DNA of 64,000 bases from an uncultured Polaribacter sp. Its GTDB lineage: Bacteria > Bacteroidota > Bacteroidia > Flavobacteriales > Flavobacteriaceae. A model generated the notes under the pieces. The model made no database searches. It was not told where the DNA came from and worked only from the letters and a program-made list of their open reading frames with translations. The translations under genes were made by a program, and so were the position numbers. Positions 1-10,300 of this stretch are shown here, one piece after another (within the stretch, counting starts at the first letter, position 1; each line of letters opens with the position of its first letter). Where the stretch lies: contig CALSME010000005.1 of assembly GCA_943787375.1 (NCBI GenBank), forward strand, positions 124,001-188,000, written 5' to 3'.

Positions 1-157
1 ACCTTTGTCTTTGCAAATGATCTCAGAATTATGTGGGAATGATACACAGAAATGGGATGAAGTTTTGGACGTTGCAAAAGAATCGTTATCGGTTCGAATT
101 CATTTGTGGAGTGGTATTGAAGAAGAATTAAAAAGACACAAACAAGCACTCGTTTAA
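1..157 (+). CDS. C-terminal end of a protein gene upstream of trpA (possibly DUF3050 family)
   Basis: An open frame runs from the window edge to TAA at 155-157 and encodes the last 51 residues of a protein whose start lies outside. The visible part is rich in helix-forming residues, with [14 protein letters not shown] followed by [16 protein letters not shown]. This resembles my memory of the C-terminus of DUF3050 (haem-oxygenase-like fold) proteins of Flavobacteria, but that identification is inference. The stop lies one base before the trpA ATG, so the two genes are probably cotranscribed and translationally coupled. It does not look like trpB, the usual neighbour of trpA. Confidence 0.6.
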   Translation, partial: PLSLQMISELCGNDTQKWDEVLDVAKESLSVRIHLWSGIEEELKRHKQALV

Positions 158-158
158 T

Positions 159-923
159 ATGAAGAAATTAAATACGTTATTGGCTCAAAAAGAGAACTTA
201 CTCTCTATTTATTTTACCTGTGGATATCCAGAATTAGGAGATACAACCCAGGTAATTTCAGCATTAGAAAAAAGTGGTGTCGATTTTATTGAAGTTGGCC
301 TGCCTTATTCAGATCCTTTGGCAGATGGTCCTACTATTCAGGATTCAAGTCAAAAAGCATTGGAGAATGGAATCAATCTAGACATTGTATTTGAGCAATT
401 AATGACGATTAAAGAAACCAATAAAACCCCTTTGGTTTTAATGGGGTATCTCAATCAAATGCTAAAATATGGCGAAGAGAAGTTTTGTCAAAAAGTGGTG
501 GATTGCGGTATAGAAACCTTGATTATTCCTGATTTGCCAATGGTTGAATTTGAAAATCATTATCAAGCGCTATTTGACAAATACGGATTAACCAATGTGT
601 TTTTAATCACCCCAAATACTTCCGAAGAAAGAATTCGTAAAATTGACACTTATACAAAATCATTTATTTATATGGTTGCTTCTTCTTCTATCACAGGAGC
701 AAAAGGGGAGATCTCGGAGCAACAAATCGCTTACTTTGAAAGAATCACAGCGATGAATTTAAAAAGTAAATGTATTATTGGTTTTGGTATTTCAGACAAG
801 CCAACGTTTACCATTGCTTGCAAACATGCACAAGGCGCAATTATCGGATCTGCTTTTATCAAACACATAGGTGCTAATGGTATTGAAAAAATAACTGATT
901 TTATAAAGCCTATTATCACATAA
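159..923 (+). CDS. trpA: Tryptophan synthase alpha subunit
   Basis: Cleaves indole-3-glycerol phosphate to indole and glyceraldehyde-3-phosphate in the last step of tryptophan synthesis; the indole passes to TrpB. At 254 aa it is a usual length for the family. The motif FIEVGLPYSDPLADGPTIQ at residues 43-61 contains the catalytic glutamate (E45) and aspartate (D56) that correspond to E49 and D60 of the Salmonella enzyme. The C-terminal phosphate-binding part (IIGFGIS, then GSAFIKHI) is present, so the (beta/alpha)8 barrel looks complete. It starts one base after the previous stop and ends in a strong terminator, so it is the last gene of its operon. Other trp genes are not visible and must lie upstream. 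Confidence 0.97.
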   Translation: MKKLNTLLAQKENLLSIYFTCGYPELGDTTQVISALEKSGVDFIEVGLPYSDPLADGPTIQDSSQKALENGINLDIVFEQLMTIKETNKTPLVLMGYLNQMLKYGEEKFCQKVVDCGIETLIIPDLPMVEFENHYQALFDKYGLTNVFLITPNTSEERIRKIDTYTKSFIYMVASSSITGAKGEISEQQIAYFERITAMNLKSKCIIGFGISDKPTFTIACKHAQGAIIGSAFIKHIGANGIEKITDFIKPIIT

Positions 924-956
924 AAAAAGCGAAAATTTAAAGTTTCGCTTTTTTTT
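922..956. terminator. Bidirectional terminator between trpA and the plug-domain gene
   Basis: AAAGCGAAA and TTTCGCTTT form a stem around an 8-nt A/T loop. An A run on the left and a T run on the right let it act in both directions. It overlaps the stop codons of the two convergent genes. Confidence 0.85.
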
Positions 957-1584
957 ATAACATGGTGCGAACCATAATCACCCCGTTCATCCCTCGTATT
1001 CCGTAAATTGCAGATTCAGGGCCTTTTAGAATGGTAATTGATTTGATGGTACTTGGAACGATATCTCCAAAACTAGTTTTTCCAACTGGAGACCCGTTTA
1101 AGATGTACAAGGGTTCTCTATTTTGATCTCCTCTTATAGAAATTACGTTGTCTGTAGTAACTCTAACTCCCGACACTTTTCCTCTTAAATAGTCATAGAT
1201 ATTTCGATATTGTATAGCCCCTACAGCAAACTCTCTTTGATTACTTGCAACAATATCAGCACCTATTTTATTAGGAGATATTTTAATGAGTATTTTTTTT
1301 TGACCTAAATACTTGACTTTTTTGATTCCATGAAGTGCAGAAAATATAGAAATTTCTTTGGGAAGTGCTTTCAATTTTATTTTAAAGATCCCTTTGCTAT
1401 TTGTAGTTCTTGGGTATTTTTTATTATCAAATAAAACAGAAGCACCAGGAATGGGTTTGTTGTTAGCATCCTTTACAATAAGTGTTAATTTCGATACTTT
1501 CTTTTTTTCTTGCGCAACAGTCGTAACTGTAAATGCAAGAAGTAATACAAATATAATTCCTTTAAATGCTTTTCGTGTTTTCAT
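955..1584 (-). CDS. Stand-alone carboxypeptidase-regulatory + TonB-receptor plug protein
   Basis: This 209-aa protein has a signal peptide (residues 1-24, ending TVAQ). A CarboxypepD_reg-like domain follows at about 30-105 (LIVKDANNKPIPGASVLFDN). A plug-like domain then occupies about 120-207, with YDYLRGKVSGVRV, ISIRGDQNREPLYILNG and a final IYGIRGMNGVIMVRT. These are the two N-terminal domains of a SusC-type receptor with no beta-barrel after them; the frame closes cleanly at a terminator, so this is not an obvious truncation. Such mini-proteins are recurrent in Bacteroidota and may be periplasmic or outer-membrane associated. The role is unknown. It lies alone, convergent with trpA. Confidence 0.8.
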   Translation of the reverse strand: MKTRKAFKGIIFVLLLAFTVTTVAQEKKKVSKLTLIVKDANNKPIPGASVLFDNKKYPRTTNSKGIFKIKLKALPKEISIFSALHGIKKVKYLGQKKILIKISPNKIGADIVASNQREFAVGAIQYRNIYDYLRGKVSGVRVTTDNVISIRGDQNREPLYILNGSPVGKTSFGDIVPSTIKSITILKGPESAIYGIRGMNGVIMVRTML

Positions 1585-1636
1585 ATTTTTTCTTTTAAAG
1601 GGACAGTCTTTTTTTTGATGCTAAAAATCAGCATTA

Positions 1637-2083
1637 TTAGTTTATACGAATCAAATTAATATCAAAAACTAAAGCAGCTCCACCAGGGATTGATCCAGTA
1701 CCGCGATCTCCATATCCTAAGTCAGACGGAATTAATAAAATTCCTTTACCACCTTCCTTAAAGTAAGTAATACCTTCTCTCCAACCTAAAATCACTTGAT
1801 TCAATCCAAAAGAAATCCCGTTGGTACTTTGGTCAAAAACGGTTCCATCTAACAATGTACCTCTATAGGCTACAGTTACATTAGAAGAACTTGTGGGTCT
1901 TGCGCCGGTTCCAGGTTCATTAATTACATAATACAATCCAGTACTGCTTCTTTGAGCATCCAAATTGTTTGCTTCTATATATTCAATGATATCTGCTTCC
2001 GTTTGTGGTTCAAAATTTGAATCACTACCAGAACAAGAAAATAAAAGAAATGCAATGCAAAATAATGGTAAATAAAGTTTCAT
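1637..2083 (-). CDS. FKBP-type peptidyl-prolyl cis-trans isomerase, lipoprotein
   Basis: Predicted to speed prolyl isomerisation during folding of exported proteins. The 148-aa protein has a lipoprotein signal (LPLFCIAFLLFSCSG, lipidated Cys at 17) and a linker rich in acidic residues. A single FKBP domain covers about 60-147, with NVTVAYRGTLLDGTVFDQS, QVILGWREGITYFKEGGKG, IPSDLGYGDRG and a final FDINLIRIN. The order and spacing match the FKBP_C fold, including the tryptophan at the base of the active pocket. Anchoring at a membrane facing the periplasm is inferred from the signal. It is transcribed in the same direction as its neighbours and separated from them by about 50 bp on each side. 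Confidence 0.9.
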   Translation of the reverse strand: MKLYLPLFCIAFLLFSCSGSDSNFEPQTEADIIEYIEANNLDAQRSSTGLYYVINEPGTGARPTSSSNVTVAYRGTLLDGTVFDQSTNGISFGLNQVILGWREGITYFKEGGKGILLIPSDLGYGDRGTGSIPGGAALVFDINLIRIN

Positions 2084-2130
2084 ACTTGGGGTTTTGTTTT
2101 TAATAATGTGTAAATATAATTTGAAAAAAC

Positions 2131-3744
2131 TTAATAAACTCTTTCCCCATTTAGAAAAGTGCTAATTACTTTTGTTGCTGGAATTTTAGCTCCTTCAATT
2201 TCCATGATATTTTGATTTAGAATGACAAAATCTGCAAATTTACCCACCTCAATACTTCCTTTTTCTAGCTCTTCGAAATTTGCATATGCAGCCCAAATGG
2301 TCATGCCTTTTAGAGTTTCTTCTCGCGACAATACATTTTCTATTTGAAAACCATCTTCAGGGTAGTTATAAATGTCTTTTCGAATGGTTGCTGCATAAAA
2401 AGTTAAAAATGGATTTACTTGTTCTACAGGGAAATCTGTTCCCAAAGCAATTTTCCCATATCGATTGAGCAGTTTTTTAAAAGCATATGCGCCTTTCATT
2501 CGTTCCGCTCCAATTCGATCCTCTGCCCAGTACATGTCTGAAGTTGCATGTGTCGGTTGTATTGAGGGTAGAATATTGTCAAAGTTTTTGAAATCTTCTG
2601 GGGCTACTATCTGTGCATGTTCAATTCTCCATCTTCTATTCTTATTGTTGGCTAAAACTTCTTTATAGGTTTTTAACATCCAAGTATTTGCAGAATCACC
2701 AATGGCGTGTGTATTCATTTGATAGTCGGATGCTGCTATCTGTTTTGCAATTTCCTGATATCTTTTTGCAGGATAGATGAGTGCGCCAAAATGATTTTCC
2801 CGATCGGCATATGGTGTTCGCATTGCTGCACCTCTGGACCCCAAAGCACCATCACCGTAAACTTTAAAGGAACGAACATTTAAACGGTCTGTTTTTAAAA
2901 TTCCTTTTTGAATGTAATAATCTAAATTTTCTTGAGTATCTCCAGAAACCATCGCGTACACTCTCATTTTTAAGGCTTTGTTTTTCTGAAGACTGTCTAT
3001 CAATTCGATCGTTTGTCTCCCGAGTCCAGCGTCATCAACGGTCGTTAAACCATAAGAAAAAGAAATCTTTTGGGCATCTAATAATCCTTGAATTGCTTCC
3101 TGTTTTGTCGTGGAAGGAAATTTAACAAAGTCCATGGCAGCGTCAATTAAAACGCCTGTCATTTTACCGTTTTTAAGAATGATTTCACCGCCAGAAACCT
3201 TTGTGTTTTTGGTTATTCCAGAAAGATCAATAGTTGCCTGATTTACCAATAAGGCATGCCCATCGACCCTTCCAACGGCAACAGGAGTGTTCGGAAACAA
3301 GGCATCTAATTTGTCTTTTGTAGGAAATGTTTTCACTTCCCAGTCGTTTTGGTCCCAGCCTCGACCGGTAATAAAAGCAACCTTTTTTTCTTTTTGAAAA
3401 GCGACAATTTTCTCTAAAACTTCATCATAACTTTTGGTGCCTTCTAAACTTACTTTTTGTTGCTGCAATCCCATTCTGTAAAAGTGACAATGTGCATCAA
3501 TCAAACCTGGTAGGATCGTTTTGTTTTTGGCGTCAATAGTTTTCAATGCCTTGTACTTTTTTAGCATTTCTTGATTGGTTCCAACCCCAATAAATTTTCC
3601 ATCTTTTATGGCAAATGCGGTCGCTTTTTCAAAAGAACTGTTTACCGTGTAGGTGTTTGAATTGATGATTACTAAATCTGCAGGTTCTTGTTTGCAAGAA
3701 GTAAAAACAAATAGTAGGCTAAAAAGGAGGCATATTTTCTTCAT
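2131..3744 (-). CDS. Amidohydrolase family lipoprotein (YtcJ-like)
   Basis: A metal-dependent hydrolase of the Amidohydro_3/YtcJ type, 537 aa from the chosen start. The frame extends 37 codons upstream, but ATG at 3744 places a lipoprotein signal (MKKICLLFSLLFVFTSCKQ) at the N-terminus and gives an ATGA overlap with the DoxX gene stop. Motifs in order are DAHCHFYRMG (metal-binding HxH), GRGWDQNDW, YGDGALGSRGAAM, NTHAIGDSANTW, IEHAQI and ALGTDFPVE (metal-binding Asp). The substrate cannot be told from sequence; relatives act on amides, formamides or cyclic ureas. It is the last gene of an M28 peptidase-DoxX-amidohydrolase operon, which suggests a role in handling peptides or amides outside the cytoplasm. 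Confidence 0.9.
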   Translation of the reverse strand: MKKICLLFSLLFVFTSCKQEPADLVIINSNTYTVNSSFEKATAFAIKDGKFIGVGTNQEMLKKYKALKTIDAKNKTILPGLIDAHCHFYRMGLQQQKVSLEGTKSYDEVLEKIVAFQKEKKVAFITGRGWDQNDWEVKTFPTKDKLDALFPNTPVAVGRVDGHALLVNQATIDLSGITKNTKVSGGEIILKNGKMTGVLIDAAMDFVKFPSTTKQEAIQGLLDAQKISFSYGLTTVDDAGLGRQTIELIDSLQKNKALKMRVYAMVSGDTQENLDYYIQKGILKTDRLNVRSFKVYGDGALGSRGAAMRTPYADRENHFGALIYPAKRYQEIAKQIAASDYQMNTHAIGDSANTWMLKTYKEVLANNKNRRWRIEHAQIVAPEDFKNFDNILPSIQPTHATSDMYWAEDRIGAERMKGAYAFKKLLNRYGKIALGTDFPVEQVNPFLTFYAATIRKDIYNYPEDGFQIENVLSREETLKGMTIWAAYANFEELEKGSIEVGKFADFVILNQNIMEIEGAKIPATKVISTFLNGERVY

Positions 3745-4103
3745 GAGTGTGTGTAGATTAAATAGGAAAGATATAGCAGTAAAAATTGTAGCGGAATTCG
3801 AATTATCGCCAGTTTTTTTGAGCCTATAGCAGGTCTTTCTTTTGTTAGATCCCAAATATGAATTGGTAAAAAGAGGAGCATCAATATAAAAATACCTGCA
3901 GCAGCTTCTTTCACTGTTTGCGGAAAAAACAATGCAACTCCTAAGATTATTTCAATAACTCCGAAGAGGTAGTTTACAGTTAATTTCGGTAAAAAATCCG
4001 GAATAAAATGCTTGAAAAATTGCGGTTTTACAAAATGCATGATGCCTGCATAGGAGAAAAATATTCCGAAGATAATTTTTAAAACGAATAGAAATGTATT
4101 CAT
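3741..4103 (-). CDS. DoxX-family integral membrane protein
   Basis: A small hydrophobic protein of 120 aa with four predicted membrane segments (about 5-22, 43-60, 68-88 and 100-117). The N-terminal segment FGIFFSYAGIMHFVKPQFF and the following FGVIEIILGVALFFP are typical of the DoxX/DoxD-like family. Members are often found beside oxidoreductases or thiol-handling proteins, but no firm biochemical role is known for this subgroup. The gene starts three bases after the M28 peptidase stop and its own TGA overlaps the ATG of the amidohydrolase, so all three are likely translated from one message. Confidence 0.85.
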   Translation of the reverse strand: MNTFLFVLKIIFGIFFSYAGIMHFVKPQFFKHFIPDFLPKLTVNYLFGVIEIILGVALFFPQTVKEAAAGIFILMLLFLPIHIWDLTKERPAIGSKKLAIIRIPLQFLLLYLSYLIYTHS

Positions 4104-4106
4104 TAT

Positions 4107-5540
4107 TTAGGGTTTTACAGGGGTATTATTGTAGAGATATTTGTCCATTAAATAAAGAATACTTGCCATAGAAGCACTTCCGAGCGCTAGTTCTCTTTTG
4201 TTCACTTTGTCAAAGGTATCGATGCTGGTATGATGGTAGTCAAAGTAACGCTGACTGTCCGGTCTGTAGCCTACTAATGTAACAGCATCCCCTTTTAAAG
4301 GAGAAATATCTGCACCACTGCCTCCTTTTTCAATGTCGTGCAATCCGTAAGGCGCCAGTAATTTTTTCCAGCTTTGTAAAAGCGCTGTATTTGCAAGGTT
4401 TGCATCGATAGAAAAACCTCTTGGGGTATGTCCACCAGCATCAGATTCTAAGCCTCCAATATGATTTTCTTTGTTTAGGGTTGCCAATTCTGCATATTTT
4501 TTTGCACCTCGGGTTCCATTTTCTTCATTCATAAAAAAGACAACTCTAAGGGTGTTTTTTGGTCTGATATTATTCTTTTTAAATAAGGCCGCTACTTCTA
4601 GTGATTGTACAATTCCAGTACCATCATCATGCGCGCCATCTGCTAAATCCCAGGAGTCTAAATGCCCTCCTACGACCATAATATTTTCTGGAGTTTCACT
4701 TCCTGTAATCTGCCCAACAACATTAAATGAAGGTGCATCAGGGAGTGTTTCACAATGTTGTTTAAAATAGAATTGTAAGTTTGGGTTTTTCTTTAAATCA
4801 GCACTTAAAATAGTAGCAGCTCTGGAACTAATGGCTGCAGTTGGAATGTGTAATTCCTTTGGTAAGTCACCATAGCTCATGGTTCCTGTGTGCGGGTAGT
4901 CGTCGATACCATTGGTCATCGAACGAACAATCACTCCTTTTGCTCCATAGCGTCCACAAACGGCCGCGCCTTGTACTCGCTGATCAACACAACCTCCATA
5001 AGCAGCAAATGTATTGATGAGGGTATTGTCGAAAGGACGGTTGAAAAACACAATTTTACCGCGCATTTTTTCGCCCAAAGCTTTTGCTTCTTCCAAACTT
5101 TTTACTTCTAGAACTGCTGCAGTCACGCCTTCTTTAGATGTTGCAACAGAAAAACCTAAAGCACAAATTGGCACTTTCTTTTTTTCTCCATTGACCAAGT
5201 AGTTGGCCACCTCTTTCTCGCCACGAACCCAATGCGGAACCATAACGGGTTGTAACCAAACAGAATCTAAACCAACAGTATTCATTAGTTTTTCTCCCCA
5301 AATGACCGCTTTTTCCGCTTCTGGAGACCCAGACAATCGGCCGCCAATATTTTGTGTCAAATCGCGCAACCACTCATAGGATTGACCTTCTGTTAATACG
5401 GTATTAAAAAGGGTTTTAATGTTTGTAGAATCTATTTTTTCTTCTTTAGATAAATTGGGTGTATCACTTATTTGTTCTCTTTTTTGTAGGCATGAAAAAA
5501 GAAATAATGTAATGGATAATACAAGCAGTAGTTTTTTCAT
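4107..5540 (-). CDS. M28 family zinc peptidase (carboxypeptidase Q-like), lipoprotein
   Basis: An exported aminopeptidase or dipeptidase-type metalloenzyme of 477 aa. The lipoprotein signal is LVLSITLFLFSCLQK with Cys at 17. A PA-like insert lies at about 140-260. The catalytic M28 domain then shows VGGHLDSWDLADGAHDDGTG (zinc ligands H and D), FFMNEENGTRGAKKYAE (catalytic and metal-binding Glu pair), ESDAGGHTPRG and FDYHHTSIDTFDKVN (last zinc His). All expected ligands are visible, so it should be active. The domain order matches carboxypeptidase Q-type enzymes of Bacteroidota. It heads the operon with DoxX and the amidohydrolase. Confidence 0.93.
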   Translation of the reverse strand: MKKLLLVLSITLFLFSCLQKREQISDTPNLSKEEKIDSTNIKTLFNTVLTEGQSYEWLRDLTQNIGGRLSGSPEAEKAVIWGEKLMNTVGLDSVWLQPVMVPHWVRGEKEVANYLVNGEKKKVPICALGFSVATSKEGVTAAVLEVKSLEEAKALGEKMRGKIVFFNRPFDNTLINTFAAYGGCVDQRVQGAAVCGRYGAKGVIVRSMTNGIDDYPHTGTMSYGDLPKELHIPTAAISSRAATILSADLKKNPNLQFYFKQHCETLPDAPSFNVVGQITGSETPENIMVVGGHLDSWDLADGAHDDGTGIVQSLEVAALFKKNNIRPKNTLRVVFFMNEENGTRGAKKYAELATLNKENHIGGLESDAGGHTPRGFSIDANLANTALLQSWKKLLAPYGLHDIEKGGSGADISPLKGDAVTLVGYRPDSQRYFDYHHTSIDTFDKVNKRELALGSASMASILYLMDKYLYNNTPVKP

Positions 5541-5608
5541 TGTATCTAATTTTATTAAAGCATAAAGCTACAAAAATGAAATTGATAAATTAGATCACAT
5601 TTCGTTTA

Positions 5609-7378
5609 TTAAAAATCGAATTTATAGGTAAGACCACCAAGGACTTGAAACCCTTGTACATTGAAGTTAGCAAACCGCTGGTAACTGGTATTTAAAACAT
5701 TGTTTAATTTCAAGAAAACAGAAAGTGCATCATTAAAATGATACCCACCATTTAGGTTAACATCTACAAAAGAATCCAAGCGATCTGTGCTGATAGTACT
5801 TGATGGAAATGGCGAATTGTAGGCTACTGTTTTACGTTCATCCACATAGAAAATAGTTGTGGTTGCATACCATTTTTCACTTTTGTATTTCCCGAATACA
5901 GCAACCTGTAAGGCGGGCAGATTCCACGCTTCCGCTAGATTTTTTACTTGGTAATCATGATATTGAATCGTTGCCCCTGTTGCTATTTTATTGGTAATGT
6001 CATATTCAAATTCGCCTAAAAATGAGGTAGTTGTTACATCATCATAAGCTACTTTAAAAGAGTTTCCAAACTCGTAGTTCTCTAAAGGAATATTATTTGT
6101 AATTAAGTTCGTTCCGTTTGATTTAGAATTATTTCTGATAAAAAAAGGCATGTCTTCTTCTTCTTTATAATTCACTTTTAAATTAAAACTAAAAGCGTTA
6201 TTTATTCTACCGCTTGCACCCAAAAAAACATTCATTTTTTCGCTGGTTTGGGTGATAAAAAGTGTTGGAGAAACATACGGATTTTCTTCGGAAAAGTCTT
6301 TGTAAGTATTTGTTCTTAAATCTCCTGACACCCCTGTGTAGAGAATTAATGCATCTTTGTTAATGGATTTAGAAATTTGTACATCTGGATATGCTAAGAT
6401 GTTTGTAGCACTATTTTCGGTGTCTACTGATGCAAATAATTTCATTCCAGCTTTGATTGAAAAATCAAAGAGCATAAAATTGTATGTTGGGTGAATTTTA
6501 CTTGTAATTATTGAATAGTCTATTTCTGAATTGTCAATAGAATTGTTTTTAAAAGCACCTTTTAATACCTCAACTTTTGTATCGACTGAAAGGGTGTTTA
6601 AGTCATAACTTATAAAATCTAATGAGAAATTGAAGGTGGTTTCTAAGTGCATAAGAAGTTCCTTACTTTGATATGCATCTGAGAAAGAAGAAATGCTAAC
6701 CTTCGTGTTTTCTAAGATAGCTTTTTCAAAATCGAGGGCTCCAATCAATTGAAAGTAATTGTTTTCTTGTTCGCTGTTAATGGTTTCAATTGCAGTACTT
6801 CCTTTTAGGTTTTCTGGTATGCCATACCAATTGTATTTGTTTTGAGCAGAATTTAAGGAGACTTTCCAATCAAAATAACGCTCTTGTTGTTTGTAAAAAA
6901 GGGAAGTTTCGAAATTCGAAAAGGTGCTCATTAGCGCAGTATTCTCAATATTTTCATTCGAAGAAACAAACCTCGCATAGATGCCCATTTCGTTCTTAAA
7001 ACGGGTGTCATAATGCAAATCAGCCTCTACAAAAGGAGTGGAGTAATTTCCAAATCCACCAGCAATATAGTTTCTGTATATACGTTCTTTTACCCCTACA
7101 TCGATTCCTTTTACAACACCTGTTTTAGGCATAAATGTAGAGGCTACGGGTATGGAGAAAATGGTATATTTAAGTTGTTTCTTTTTACTTTTCTGCGAAA
7201 GTTTAATTTCTGGAGTTCTTTGTATTTTATTTGCATCTGCAATTTTGGGATTGTAGGTTGTAATTATATTTACAACCTCTGTTTTTACAGTATCCTTTGC
7301 CGTCTCTTTTTTCTTTTCTTGTGCTTTTAGCCCGAGAAAAGAGAAGAATAATAGTACGAATAAGCTTGCTTTATTCAT
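5609..7378 (-). CDS. TonB-receptor-like outer-membrane beta-barrel protein
   Basis: A 589-aa protein with a signal peptide (residues 1-19, ending LKAQ), then a charged linker and a short conserved stretch (ITTYNPKIADANKIQRTPEI). The rest is a long series of alternating hydrophobic strands ending in aromatic TYKFDF, as expected for an outer-membrane barrel. The final strands (VNLNGGYHFNDALSVFLKLNNVLN) resemble TonB-dependent receptor barrels, but no CarboxypepD or plug domain is visible, so it may not be a gated transporter. Its ATG shares one base with the stop of the upstream TPR gene, and the pair probably works as one unit at the outer membrane. Confidence 0.8.
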   Translation of the reverse strand: MNKASLFVLLFFSFLGLKAQEKKKETAKDTVKTEVVNIITTYNPKIADANKIQRTPEIKLSQKSKKKQLKYTIFSIPVASTFMPKTGVVKGIDVGVKERIYRNYIAGGFGNYSTPFVEADLHYDTRFKNEMGIYARFVSSNENIENTALMSTFSNFETSLFYKQQERYFDWKVSLNSAQNKYNWYGIPENLKGSTAIETINSEQENNYFQLIGALDFEKAILENTKVSISSFSDAYQSKELLMHLETTFNFSLDFISYDLNTLSVDTKVEVLKGAFKNNSIDNSEIDYSIITSKIHPTYNFMLFDFSIKAGMKLFASVDTENSATNILAYPDVQISKSINKDALILYTGVSGDLRTNTYKDFSEENPYVSPTLFITQTSEKMNVFLGASGRINNAFSFNLKVNYKEEEDMPFFIRNNSKSNGTNLITNNIPLENYEFGNSFKVAYDDVTTTSFLGEFEYDITNKIATGATIQYHDYQVKNLAEAWNLPALQVAVFGKYKSEKWYATTTIFYVDERKTVAYNSPFPSSTISTDRLDSFVDVNLNGGYHFNDALSVFLKLNNVLNTSYQRFANFNVQGFQVLGGLTYKFDF

Positions 7379-10300
7379 TAGTTTTTCGTTTTTTCTTCAG
7401 TAGGAATCTCCTCTTCTTGTTTCACAGAACGATTTATTTTCGCCTCGTTTGCTTTTATTTTATCGAGTGTTGTTTGTGCTTCAACGATTACATCATCAAA
7501 CGCTTTAAAGTTTTCAATAATATTCTCTAATACGTAAGTGGCTTGATATGCATCTTTTAATCCATCATAATTTTTAGCCATAATAATATAGCTTTTAACG
7601 CCCCAATATTTATAGGCTGAATAATCTGCAATTAGTTTTTGTACGATTTTATTTGAACTTTCGTACGCTTTTTCTTTGTTCTTAAAAAAGGCATTGTAAT
7701 ACAGGGACTCTGCTTTTAATGCTCCAGTCGCATTTTTGGCTACTGCTGCATAATAGGCTTTAGCGGTTTGGAAGTCCTCATTCTTAAAAGCAGATCGGGC
7801 AATAATTATTTGGGCATCATTTTTTAATAAGTTGTCTAGCTTTTCTCTCTCCAGTATTTTTTTTGCATACTCCATTGCCAATCCATAAACTTGGGTTTTA
7901 TAATATCCTTGCATGAGGTTGCTTTCTGCATACAGGATATTTGTGGGAGAATTTGCTTCTTGTTCTAGTCGTATTAACAAAGGGATGGCATTGTCCAAGT
8001 CTTCTTTGAAAAGATAAATCTGGGATAGTTTATTAAGAGATGCTTCGCTAAAGTCACTTTGTGCTTCACTTACGACCCTGGTATAGTTTGGTATTGCTTG
8101 GTCAAACAATTCTTGTTTGTACAGTGTTTCAGCTAAATAAAAATGGGCCTTAAGGGTGTGAATTCCTTCTGGAAAGTCCGTTATATATCCTTTTAAGCTA
8201 GCAATAATCTTTTCTTGATCTGTAGTGTTCAAGTACTTCTTTTCAGCCGCTGCAAAAGTAGTGTTGTCTAATTCTGAATTGGTAATATTAATGAATTTCA
8301 ATTCTTTCACCCAAGTTACATAAGCGTCTACATTGTCATTGTCTATATAAATGTTACGGGCATTTGCAACTGCTTCAAATGCTTCAGGTGAGTTTGGAAA
8401 CAAACGAACAATTTGCTGGAACTTTTCAAGTGCTTTGTCATTTTTACCATCATTGTAATAGAGCAAGCCTTGTCGGATGAGTGTTTTTGCAATAAAGATA
8501 CTCTTATCATGCTTTTCTATAAGACTACTGTATGCAGCGTGCGCTTCGGTATTTTTATTTATTTTTGAATAGGTATTTCCTAATTGATACAACGCGTCGT
8601 CTTTTAATGAGGACAATTTGTAGGTAGTAATCACTTTGTGCAAAGCAGCTATTTTCGCCTCGTTTTCGTCCGTAAAGCCATAGCTCATTCCGATTTGATA
8701 TTGTGCATAATCTGCACCTACACCATTATTGGCGATTACTTTTTGATAAGAAATGATTGCATTCTCATAGGCACTTGTCGCAAAATAGCTATCTCCAAGA
8801 CGAATAAATGCATCTTCCAGCACTTCACGCGCTAGTGAATTTTGCTTTGTAGCTGCTTCAAAAAATAGAATTGCTTCTGCGTATTTTTTCAGCTTAAAAT
8901 AATTGTATCCGATGGTGTAATTTAGCTCCAAAAACTCAGGATCTTTTAGGTCTTGTATGGCTGTTTTAAAGCGGATGAAATTACCAAGAGATTCTTGATA
9001 ATCTCCCAATTGGTATTGTGCTTCCGCTTCCCAATATCTTGCTCTTAAAGAAACGTTGTTGTTACTCGCTTTTTTTGCTCTCGTAAAAAACGGGAAAGCT
9101 TCTTTAATTTTTTTTGATTGGTATAATTGAATTCCTCGGTAGAGAGAAACCTCCAAATGGAGTTTGTTGTTGTTTTTTGATTTGTTTTTTGCTAAATACT
9201 CCAAAGCACCCAGATAATCTTGCTGATGCAAAAAGGAACTGACAATTAAGTTGTTTATTTCATCGTAAGCTTTGGATTTTGGATAGGCTTTTAAATACCC
9301 TTGTAAAACCAACGCAACATTTTTAAAAGGGTTACCCTCTTCATAGCTTAGTTTTGCATAGTTTAGGGCAGAGTCTTCCTTTATTTTGAGATCAAAATCC
9401 ATTTCACTCGCCGCTTTAAAGGCACTCAAAGCCTCTGTTTTTTTGTCACTATTTAAATAACATTCTGCTAAGTGATAGTAGGCATTTTGTGAAACGCTGT
9501 TCTTTTCGTCGAGTATTTTATTAAAATTATTGATGGCATTTTTGAAATCGTTTTGTTTGTAGTAAGCATATCCTAACTGATAAAAATCAGTGTTGTTCCA
9601 TTTTCCTCTTTTCCCGCGATAGGCTTTTAGATACGGAATGGCTTCTTGATACTTCTGTAAATTGAAGTAACTTTCACCAATAATTTTAGAAATATTGGGA
9701 GATTCTTTTCTATTTGCAGTAGCTAACAGTTTTAATCCTACGGCAACACATCGATTGAATCGGCCAGCTTTAAAGCTAATGTCTAGAAGATAGTAGGAAA
9801 TTTCTGCTTTGTAGGAGTCATTGTCAGCAATTTCCCTCAGGGTAGTTTCTGCAACCGCATAATCCTCTAGTTTATAAGCTAAATATCCGTAATAATAACG
9901 GGCATCATTTCCATACTTCCCGTCATTTATAAGCGGTAAGAAACGATCCTTTGCTAATTTATAATGATTGGTCTTTAAAAGGGCATACCCCATTTTAAAA
10001 TCCAGTTCCTTTTTGTTTTCTTTTGAGAGTTGCTCTGGAGCTACTTTTTGAAACCACTTTAGAGAATAGGCAGCTTTTTTATTGGCAAAGTAGTAGTTTC
10101 CAACATTAAAATAAGCTTTGTTTTTTTTAACACTTGTTGGATTTTCTGCTACAAATTTTAAAACTTTTTTATCGGCATCGGTTTTATTTAGTTTTACCGC
10201 ACACATTGCTTCATAATAGGTAGCATCGCTTTTTACATTGGTGTTGTTTGCTGCAGTTGTTGCAACGGTACCAAATATTTTTAGCGCAGGAGCATATGCC

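Noticed and set aside
731..919. Small antisense frames inside trpA and many similar ones elsewhere
   Set aside because: They lie wholly within real genes on the other strand and show no family motif or signal peptide support.
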